Positions 1-7,190 of a stretch of DNA of 59,260 nucleotides are shown one piece after another. The stretch covers positions 1 through 59,260 of the forward strand of contig JAKLJY010000047.1 in assembly GCA_023150895.1 (NCBI GenBank). Reading direction: 5' to 3'. Position 1 is the stretch's first letter. Each line of letters opens with the position of its first letter. The notes beneath the pieces are model-generated. The model ran no database searches. It had not been told where the DNA came from and saw nothing but the letters and a program-made list of their open reading frames with translations. The translations under genes and the position numbers were made by a program. This DNA comes from Myxococcota bacterium. Its GTDB lineage: Bacteria; Myxococcota_A; Bradymonadia; UBA7976; UBA1532.

Positions 1-298
1 GCCCCCTCGGCCACGCGGGCGGCAGGACGGGGAGCGCGACGTCGGGTCCGGCGGTGGGGACGCTCGGCCAATCCGCCCCCGCACCGGGGGCGACGGGCCC
101 GGTCGGCGCAGGGCCGGGTCGAGGCAAGGCGCTCGGCCCGGCGCCCGGTGGCGTCTCGGGCCCCGGAGGGCGGGGCGTCGGCGCGTGTCCGGGCAATGCG
201 ACGGGGGTCGGCGGGCGCACGCTCGCGTCGTCGCAGGCGCCCAGGGCACCCGCGAGTCCGATCATGACCGCCGCGCGGCGCGATCCCCCCGTGAACAT
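1..298 (-). CDS. Proline-rich lipoprotein, C-terminus cut by window edge
   Basis: An open frame begins with ATG at 298 on the minus strand and runs off the left edge, so about 99 residues are visible. The N-terminus has two Arg, a short hydrophobic stretch and a lipobox ending Leu-Gly-Ala-Cys with the Cys at residue 22, so a lipid-anchored envelope protein is predicted. What follows is rich in Pro, Gly and Ala with no recognisable domain and may be a linker to a domain outside the window. It starts only 11 bp after the YgfK-like gene stops, so the two are probably co-transcribed. Function is unknown. Confidence 0.6.
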   Translation of the reverse strand, partial: MFTGGSRRAAVMIGLAGALGACDDASVRPPTPVALPGHAPTPRPPGPETPPGAGPSALPRPGPAPTGPVAPGAGADWPSVPTAGPDVALPVLPPAWPRG

Positions 299-309
299 GA
301 AGAACGATC

Positions 310-2379
310 CTACACGAACGGCGCGGTGCGCGCCTCGAATTCGGCCCGCACCGGGTTCATCCCCACACGATCGAGGCAGGCCGCGGCAAGCAGCCCCATC
401 ACGACGCCCGGCCCCGTCGAGAGCAGCGGGGCGCCGGCGGCCCGGGAGAGCACCACCGGCGGTGAACCGTTCACGCCGAGCCGCACCGTCGTCGCGCCAT
501 CGGAGAGGCATTCCCCGTCGAGCGTGTAGCGCACGCCCCGGAAACGTGCCACCGCAGTCGCGGGACCCGACACGACGATGCCGTCATGCCCGGGATGCCG
601 TGCCATCTCGAGCTCGCTGCCGAAGAATCGGGGCTTGAGAACGTAGGGTCCGCCGTCCTCCGGGCAGAAGACGTCGCAGTTGCCGCACTCGTTGCAGAAG
701 TCGGCGTAGTTGGCGAGTTGATGCGTCTCGACGATTCGCACCGGCTCGGCGAGGGCAATCGTCACGCCCCCGGCGGCATCGTCCGCCACCGAGTAGGCCG
801 CGTACTCGCCCGCCGGCAGCGTGTAGGTGAAGTTCGCGTCGTTCGGGCAGACCGGCACGCACTTGTCGCAGTTGGTGCAGTCGAAGAGGGCGAGCGTCCG
901 GCCGAGCTTCTTCGGCGGCCGGGCGTTCTGGGCGGCGTGATACCGCGGATCGGCGCGGACGCCTTCGACGATGGGCGGCGTATTCAGGACGGCCGCCGCC
1001 CGCACGATGCGTTCGAAGCCCGCGTCGTCGAGACCGTGGGCCAGGGCCGTGCCCCGCAGATCGGAGCCCGGCGTCGCCAGGGCCTCGAGCAGGGGCGCGC
1101 GCCAGGGATCCGCCGACGAGGACGTCCGCTCCACGGCTCGTTTTCCCTGGGCACGGGCCTTCAGGATGAAGCTGTCGACGTCCGTGGCACCCACCGCGTG
1201 CATCCGGGCGTCGAGCGCCCGCAAATAGGCCGACAGGCGCCCATAGCCCCCCGTGCGCAGAAGGTCCGTGCAGACGGTGACGGGCACGAGCCCGAGCGCG
1301 ACGGCGTCGGCGAAGTTGTCCTTGTCGATGCCCGCGGAGAAGCTGAAGGGCAAGTCGGGCAGGTCCGCTGCGAGCGCCGTGCGCAGACGCCCGAGGAGGG
1401 CGAGCGCGATCACGTGCAGGGGCTGGCCGGACATGTACATCGTCGGCTCGCTGAAGAACGCCTTGTGGTTCTCCACGACCAGCGTGTTGGTCAGCTTCAC
1501 CCCGAACATCAGGCCCCGCGCGTCCGCAAACGCCCGCAGGCGCCGGATCATGTCGAGCGCGTCGGGGAACTGCAGATCCGCCTCGAACGCCGCGTCGGGC
1601 ACGCGGAGGTCCGTGTATCCGAGCTGATCGTGCAGAAGTCCGGTCAGCGCGGACCGACCGAGGAGCGTCGGATTCAGTTTGACGACGACGTGCAGCCCGT
1701 GGGCGTCCATCAGGTGCTCGGCGATGGCGGCGATCTGCTCGGGGGGACAGCCGTGGAACGTCGAGATGGTGGCGCAGTCGGCGATGCGGTCGGGAATCTC
1801 GCAGTCCCGCAGGCGAGCCGGCAAGTGCCGGCGCAGCGCGTCGATCTCGTCGCGGGCCGCCCGCAGGCCCTCGATGAACGCACTGACGGCCGGCGACTGC
1901 ACACCGGCGAGGTCGTACCCGACCGAAAGGTCGAAGAGAACGTCCCGATCCGTCGGCACGCCGGCGAGACCGGAGGCCGCGAGCGCATGAATGAGCGTCC
2001 ACCCCCGCACGTACTCGGCGCGCGAGGCGGCGAGCCGCAGCTCCTGCGACCACTCGACGTTGAACCCGATCGTCGCCGCGTCGATGCACGGCCGCGGGAT
2101 CGTCAGGGTGTCGTTGAGCTGCACCGTCTTGAGCTCGAGGATCCGCGCACCGGCGAGCCACGACAGCACCAGGTTCTGGGCGAGCTGCGTATGGGGTCCG
2201 GCGGCGGGCCCCACGGGAGAGCCGGCGACCGCCCCGTGGAAGCGAACGCGCGCGTCGAAGCGCGGGTTCGGCAGCCAGAATTTGCGGACCGGCAGGTCGT
2301 AGACGGCGCCGCGCTCCGCGTGCTCCGTGAAGATGCGGTGGACGTGCGCTTCGAAAGGGGCGGGGTTGAGGTCGGCCAT
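310..2379 (-). CDS. YgfK-like Fe-S oxidoreductase (dihydropyrimidine dehydrogenase/selenate reductase family), short form
   Basis: 689 residues. The first 450 or so resemble the N-terminal dihydroorotate-dehydrogenase-like barrel of E. coli YgfK, including the motif PVGPAAGPHTQLAQN near residues 55-69 and the following ELKTVQ. Two four-Cys ferredoxin motifs follow: Cys501/504/507/511 and Cys562/565/568/572. From memory, YgfK is about 1,030 residues and has a FAD/NAD(P)H-binding reductase domain between these parts. That domain is absent here, so electrons would have to come from another protein. The substrate is unknown; YgfK itself is linked to purine/selenium metabolism. The gene lies 57 bp downstream of the Cys-rich repeat lipoprotein and directly before a second lipoprotein. 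Confidence 0.75.
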   Translation of the reverse strand: MADLNPAPFEAHVHRIFTEHAERGAVYDLPVRKFWLPNPRFDARVRFHGAVAGSPVGPAAGPHTQLAQNLVLSWLAGARILELKTVQLNDTLTIPRPCIDAATIGFNVEWSQELRLAASRAEYVRGWTLIHALAASGLAGVPTDRDVLFDLSVGYDLAGVQSPAVSAFIEGLRAARDEIDALRRHLPARLRDCEIPDRIADCATISTFHGCPPEQIAAIAEHLMDAHGLHVVVKLNPTLLGRSALTGLLHDQLGYTDLRVPDAAFEADLQFPDALDMIRRLRAFADARGLMFGVKLTNTLVVENHKAFFSEPTMYMSGQPLHVIALALLGRLRTALAADLPDLPFSFSAGIDKDNFADAVALGLVPVTVCTDLLRTGGYGRLSAYLRALDARMHAVGATDVDSFILKARAQGKRAVERTSSSADPWRAPLLEALATPGSDLRGTALAHGLDDAGFERIVRAAAVLNTPPIVEGVRADPRYHAAQNARPPKKLGRTLALFDCTNCDKCVPVCPNDANFTYTLPAGEYAAYSVADDAAGGVTIALAEPVRIVETHQLANYADFCNECGNCDVFCPEDGGPYVLKPRFFGSELEMARHPGHDGIVVSGPATAVARFRGVRYTLDGECLSDGATTVRLGVNGSPPVVLSRAAGAPLLSTGPGVVMGLLAAACLDRVGMNPVRAEFEARTAPFV

Positions 2380-2436
2380 GGCCGCATCAAATGCGAGCGC
2401 GGGCCTCGCGTCAACGCCCGGCGCGCGGATGGCCGG

Positions 2437-5400
2437 TCAGCGGCTGGTGTAGATCAAGCGTTCCCAACCGGCGTTGCCGTTGAGGATCTGGTTGCCGCAG
2501 CGGTAGCCGGAGTTGAGCGCGTTGCCACTCGTGTGCCAGCACATGCGCAACTGCCCCTGCCCCTGCCCCGTATCGCAGGAGTTGCGTGAGGGCAACTCGC
2601 CCGCCGGCACGAAACCGATGCTGGTGTTCTGGCTGAAATAGAAGGACACGCCGTTGTGCGTGTTCACGTTGTTGTTCCGGTCGCCGGTATCCGTGAAGAC
2701 CGCGGCGCGCTCGCCCATCGCGGCGAGGCTGAGATTGGCCGCGCCCACTTGCCGGCACCCGTACATCACGTACTCGCCGTCGCACGCCGCCAGGAAATTG
2801 GCGATGGGCGTATTGGCCGCGAACGTGTCCTGGTGGCACAGCGTCCAGCCATCGAGGTCGGCCTCGGGCAGGTTCTCGCGGATGCCTTCGAACGTCAGCA
2901 GACCGCCGCACGCCCCGCGGATGCACTCGACGCCTTCGTCGCACACCCGCCCGCACCGACCGCAGTTGTCGGCCGCGTTCTGAAGATCGACGCAGGCGCC
3001 GTCGCACAGACCGTACCCGGCCTGCTCACACTGGGCGCCGCGCGCGGCGCAGCCGTCGTCCTCCGGCCAGTCGACGAGGCCGTCGCCGTCGTCGTCCGCC
3101 CCGTTGTTGCAGGCCGTCGGTCCGATGTCCCCTTCGTCGTTGTCCCGCCCATTCAGACAGCCGGGATCCGCGAGGTCGATCAGGGTGTCGCCGTCGTTGT
3201 CGACGCCGTCGCGGCAGCGGTCGAGGGCCCGCCCGTCGTTGATTTCGTCGGTGTCGAACGCGGCGCTGCAGCCGACGTCGTCCGGGAAGTCGGCCCGACC
3301 GTCGCCATCGTCGTCGCGACCGTTGGCGCAGGCCGGCGCGAAGTTGGGGTCCGTCTCGTCGTCGTCCGCCCGGAAACGGCACCCGGGATCCATCGGGTAG
3401 TCGGCGATGCCGTCGTCGTCGTCGTCGATGCGGTTCGCGCAGGCGGGCGGCGCCGGGGGATCCGTCTCATCCCGATCGGCGGCCGCGTCACAGCCCGGAT
3501 CGAACGGGAAGTCGACGAGGCCATCGCGGTCGTCGTCGAGGAGGTTCTTGCAGACCGGATCGACGTCCGGGTCTTCCTCGCTCGGATCGCCGGCGGCGTC
3601 GCAGCCCGGATCGAAGGGATAGTCGGGGAAGCCGTCGCGGTCCTGATCGACGCCGTCGGAGCAGCGAGCGGCGGGGACGGGGTTGCGTTCGCTGGCGTCC
3701 CCGCGGGCCTGACACCCCGGATCGAACGGAAAGTCGGTGCGATCATCGGCGTCGTCGTCGAGGCCGTTGGCGCACTCGGGCAGCGCGTCGGGCGGCGGAT
3801 CGTCCTCGTTGATGCCGCCCTTCGCGGCACAACCGACATCGAAGGGATAGTCGGTGTCGCCGTCGCCGTCGTCGTCGAGGCCGTTGTCGCAGATGGGGTC
3901 CGCGCCGGGCGCCGGATCGCGCTCGTCCTCGTCGAGCGCACTCTCGCAGCCGCGGTCGTCGCCGTCGATGAAGCCGTCGCCATCGCCGTCCGCGCCGTCC
4001 GCACACCCGGCCGGGAGGCGATCGACCTGAACGCTGAGCTTGAACGGCCCGCCCTGCCCGAAGCTGTGGTCGACGACGACGAAGTAGTCCCCCGGCGGGG
4101 CGCGGTCGATGCGCACCCGGCCCCGGGCCGAGACGCCGGGCACGCCGGTGTTGCAGCCGTTGGCGACCTCGCTGCGGGCGTTGACACAATCGGCGCGGAC
4201 GTACAGGCCGGTGTTGTCGACCGTCTCGGGATGGTCGACGCTGAACAGGAGGCGCGCGTTGAAGGGGTTCCGATAACGCACGATGGACTCCGCGCCGTTG
4301 CCGGGCACGCAGGAGCCCTGGAACTGCGTCGTGCCCCCGGTGGTATCCCCGAGCATGAACGGCTCGCCGACCGGGAAGTCCGCGACGCGGACCCCCTGGC
4401 CGCAGACGTCGACCTCGTCCGGATCGGCCGCGGACTCGCAGCCGAGATCGAGCGGATAGTCGATCAGCCCGTCGCCGTCATCGTCTTCGTCGTTGGCACA
4501 GCCGGTCGGCATCTCGGGGTCCGCTTCGTCGCGGTCGTCGCGGGACGTGCAGCCCGGATCCGTCGGGTAGTCGGCGCGCCCGTCGCCGTCGTCGTCGAGC
4601 CGGTTGAGGCAGGCCGCCAGCGGGACCTCCGTGACGGTCAGGCTGAACGGGCCGCCGTTGCCGGTCGCCCCGTCGATGAAGAGGGTGTACTCGCCGGCCT
4701 CGGGGTTCTCGATGCGCAGCGTATTCGTTCCGACGCCGTCGAGGGGCTCACGACTGCAGGCGACCTCGGTCTCGGGGTCGAGACAGGTCCGCCGGACGTG
4801 GATGGTCGTCTCGACGAACGTGTCCATCCCCTCGGGGGCCGATGTGCGGATCTCGAGGGCCTCGAGCGCACGGGCGATGCGGTAGCCGTAGACCACCTCG
4901 GCCGCGCCCCGACCACCGCAGGTGCCCTCCGCCAGGAAGCGTCCGCCCCGGGTGTCCCCGTGGATCGTGGTGTCCGGCGCGAGATCGACCGGATCGTAGG
5001 CGACGCCGCAGCTCCCTGCTTCGCTGGCGTCCGCCGCCGACTGACAACCGCGGTCGTCGGGGTAGTCGACCGCGCCGTCGCGGTCGTTGTCGACCCCATC
5101 GGCGCACGGGGGCGGCGTCCCCGGATCGGTCTCGTCGCGGTCACCGACGCCCTGACATCCCGGGTCATCGGGGTAGTCCACCGCGCCGTCTTCGTCGTTG
5201 TCGCGGCCGTCGGCGCAGTCCGGGGGCGTCCCCGGGTTCTCCTCGTCGGGGTCGCCTGCCGCGCTGCAGCCCGGCTCGTTGGGGAAGTCGATGACCCCGT
5301 CGGCGTCGTTGTCGACGCCGTCCGCGCAGGCGGGCGTCTCCTGGCCCTCGGGCGTCTCCTCGCGGGGATCGGCAACGCCCGTGCAGCCGGGATCGGCGAG

Positions 5401-6000
5401 GTCGATCAGGCCGTCGCGGTCGTTGTCGTTGCCGTCGGCGCACTGCGGCAGCACCTGCCCCGAGTCCGTCTCGTCGCCGTCGAGCGCCGAGCCGCAGCCC
5501 GGATCGGACGGGTAGTCCGTGTACCCGTCGGCATCGTCGTCGACGCCGTTGCCACACGCCGGGACCGGGGGGTCGTCGCCCTCTTCGGGATCGGCCGCGC
5601 TGCCGCAGCCGCGGTCGGCCGGGAAATCCGTCGCGCCGTCCCCGTCGTCGTCGGCGCCGTTCGCGCAGGCGGGCGGGCCCGCCGGCTCGTCGTCGTCGGA
5701 CTCGTCGTCGTCGTTCTCGGACAGGCACCCGGGATCGTTCGGGTGGTCGACGAAGCCGTCCCCGTCGTCGTCCCGGCCATTGGCGCAGGCCGCGCCGGGG
5801 ACGATGGGGCCGGCATCGGCCTCGGGCGCCGCGTCGAGGGGTGGTCCGGCGTCGAGCGGAATCGGCGTCGGCTCGTCCGAGCTTTCCGCCCCACAGGCCG
5901 AAAGAAGCGTCGCGGCGGTGAGCAGGGCGGCGAACCACGGCGGCCGGCGGCCCGAGAGGCGGCCCGGCGGCCCGGAGGTCGCGAAGCGGATAGGGTTCAT
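2437..6000 (-). CDS. Lipoprotein with 18 Cys/Asp-rich repeats and two interspersed beta domains
   Basis: 1,187 residues from ATG at 6000, chosen because it places a signal peptide just before a lipobox (Leu-Leu-Ser-Ala-Cys36). An earlier in-frame ATG at 6090 would bury that signal. I count 18 repeats of about 37 residues on the pattern C-A-N-G-x-D-D-D-G-D-G-x-x-D-Y/F-P-x-D-P-G-C, then an acidic linker. Seven repeats come before and two after the first of two beta-rich insert domains of about 120 residues; nine follow the second. The DxDxDG-like Asp clusters suggest calcium binding, and each repeat has a Cys pair. The last 170 residues hold a separate Cys-rich module. This repeat type is common in myxobacterial surface proteins of unknown role. 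Confidence 0.85.
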   Translation of the reverse strand: MNPIRFATSGPPGRLSGRRPPWFAALLTAATLLSACGAESSDEPTPIPLDAGPPLDAAPEADAGPIVPGAACANGRDDDGDGFVDHPNDPGCLSENDDDESDDDEPAGPPACANGADDDGDGATDFPADRGCGSAADPEEGDDPPVPACGNGVDDDADGYTDYPSDPGCGSALDGDETDSGQVLPQCADGNDNDRDGLIDLADPGCTGVADPREETPEGQETPACADGVDNDADGVIDFPNEPGCSAAGDPDEENPGTPPDCADGRDNDEDGAVDYPDDPGCQGVGDRDETDPGTPPPCADGVDNDRDGAVDYPDDRGCQSAADASEAGSCGVAYDPVDLAPDTTIHGDTRGGRFLAEGTCGGRGAAEVVYGYRIARALEALEIRTSAPEGMDTFVETTIHVRRTCLDPETEVACSREPLDGVGTNTLRIENPEAGEYTLFIDGATGNGGPFSLTVTEVPLAACLNRLDDDGDGRADYPTDPGCTSRDDRDEADPEMPTGCANDEDDDGDGLIDYPLDLGCESAADPDEVDVCGQGVRVADFPVGEPFMLGDTTGGTTQFQGSCVPGNGAESIVRYRNPFNARLLFSVDHPETVDNTGLYVRADCVNARSEVANGCNTGVPGVSARGRVRIDRAPPGDYFVVVDHSFGQGGPFKLSVQVDRLPAGCADGADGDGDGFIDGDDRGCESALDEDERDPAPGADPICDNGLDDDGDGDTDYPFDVGCAAKGGINEDDPPPDALPECANGLDDDADDRTDFPFDPGCQARGDASERNPVPAARCSDGVDQDRDGFPDYPFDPGCDAAGDPSEEDPDVDPVCKNLLDDDRDGLVDFPFDPGCDAAADRDETDPPAPPACANRIDDDDDGIADYPMDPGCRFRADDDETDPNFAPACANGRDDDGDGRADFPDDVGCSAAFDTDEINDGRALDRCRDGVDNDGDTLIDLADPGCLNGRDNDEGDIGPTACNNGADDDGDGLVDWPEDDGCAARGAQCEQAGYGLCDGACVDLQNAADNCGRCGRVCDEGVECIRGACGGLLTFEGIRENLPEADLDGWTLCHQDTFAANTPIANFLAACDGEYVMYGCRQVGAANLSLAAMGERAAVFTDTGDRNNNVNTHNGVSFYFSQNTSIGFVPAGELPSRNSCDTGQGQGQLRMCWHTSGNALNSGYRCGNQILNGNAGWERLIYTSR

Positions 6001-6077
6001 CGGCACCGAAGAGACTCCCCAATTTCGGTTGCAGGTCGGCGATCGCGTGTCTATGGCGAACCGCCATGTTCGCAGCA

Positions 6078-6106
6078 TTGACAACGGCACCGCCAGACGG
6101 AATAAC
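6078..6106 (+). promoter_or_regulatory. Sigma-70-type promoter for the Gld-like ABC operon
   Basis: A perfect TTGACA at 6078-6083 is followed after exactly 17 bp by AATAAC at 6101-6106, four of six matches to TATAAT. It lies in the only sizeable gap between the divergent repeat lipoprotein and the ABC operon and points toward the operon. Transcription would begin near 6113, giving a leader of about 100 nt before the ATG at 6213. Confidence 0.6.
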
Positions 6107-6212
6107 GCGGCGCCCTTCTACGGTTCGGCCCCGGTCGAAGTCCGGACCCGGTCCGGCCGCTCCGAAACGTTCGTTCCCATCCAACCCACCACTGCGTTGA
6201 GGGTCAGTCTCG

Positions 6213-7190
6213 ATGATCTCTGTGAAAAACCTCGAGAAGAGGTACGGGGAAGTGCGCGCGGTCAAAGGCGTCGGTTTCGAGGTCGCGCGCGGTGACATCG
6301 TCGGCCTGCTCGGCCAGAACGGCGCGGGCAAGACGACGGTGATGAAGATCCTGACGGGGTACCTCGAACCCACGGCCGGGACGATCACCGTCGGCGGCGT
6401 CGACGTGCTGACCGACCGCCTCGGCGTCCAACGGCAGATCGGCTACCTGCCGGAGAACGCGCCGCTGTACCCCGAGATGCTCGTGCAGGAGTACCTGCTG
6501 ATGATGTGCGAGCTGCGCGGCCTCCCGCCGGAGAAGCACATCGCGGCCGTCTCGGACGCCGTCCGGGCCACCGGCCTGACGAAGTTCCTGACGCGCCCCA
6601 TCGCGACGCTCTCGAAGGGCTACCGCCAGCGTGTCGGGCTCGCGCAGGCCATCCTGCACAAACCCGAGGTCCTCGTCCTCGACGAGCCCACCAACGGCCT
6701 CGATCCCGTGCAGATCCAGGAGATCCGGGGCCTGATCAAGCGCCTGGCGCAGCACAGCACGATCATCCTCTCGACCCACATCCTCCAGGAGGTCGAGGCG
6801 GTTTGTAATCGGGTCGTCATCCTCATCGACGGCGAGATCGCCGCCGACGCCGCCCTGTCGGACCTCCTCAAGAGCAAGCGCGTCCGCGTCTCGCTCAAGC
6901 AGGGCTCGGACGGCGCGGCCGTCGCGCTCGGCAAGGTGCCCGGCGTTTCCAAGGTCTCGCGGCAGGGCGCCGACGCCGACACCGCCGGCTTCGACGTCTG
7001 GATCTGCGAGTTCACGACGGCGACCGCCCCCATTCAGGCCATCGTCGAGACGGCCGTCCAGCACAAGTGGACGCTCGGCGGCGTCGCGCCGGAGGTCTCG
7101 AACCTCGATACCGTCTTCCGCACCCTGATGACCCAGAAGGCCGCGGCCAGCGCGGCGACCCAGACTTCTGCCGAGGAGAAGGCCGCATGA
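6213..7190 (+). CDS. ABC transporter ATPase, GldA type
   Basis: 325 residues, a normal length for an ABC-2 ATPase. Walker A is GQNGAGKTT at residues 34-42, the signature is LSKGYRQR near residue 132, and Walker B plus D-loop is LVLDEPTNGLDP near 150-160. The closest recognisable group is GldA, the ATPase of the Gld transporter required for Bacteroidetes gliding and also found in many other phyla without gliding. It energises the membrane protein encoded immediately downstream, whose ATG overlaps this stop as ATGA. The substrate cannot be read from the sequence. A strong promoter lies about 100 bp upstream. Confidence 0.9.
   Translation: MISVKNLEKRYGEVRAVKGVGFEVARGDIVGLLGQNGAGKTTVMKILTGYLEPTAGTITVGGVDVLTDRLGVQRQIGYLPENAPLYPEMLVQEYLLMMCELRGLPPEKHIAAVSDAVRATGLTKFLTRPIATLSKGYRQRVGLAQAILHKPEVLVLDEPTNGLDPVQIQEIRGLIKRLAQHSTIILSTHILQEVEAVCNRVVILIDGEIAADAALSDLLKSKRVRVSLKQGSDGAAVALGKVPGVSKVSRQGADADTAGFDVWICEFTTATAPIQAIVETAVQHKWTLGGVAPEVSNLDTVFRTLMTQKAAASAATQTSAEEKAA

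Noticed and set aside
2980-5800. Regular DNA repeats suggestive of a CRISPR array
   Set aside because: Units of about 110-117 bp are imperfect, in frame and encode the Cys/Asp repeats. There are no short identical repeats with unique spacers and no cas genes.
2656-6081. Long plus-strand open frame over the Cys/Asp repeat gene
   Set aside because: Its Val/Ala-rich repeats are simply the complement of the Asp-rich repeats on the other strand; the minus frame has a signal peptide and Cys spacing.
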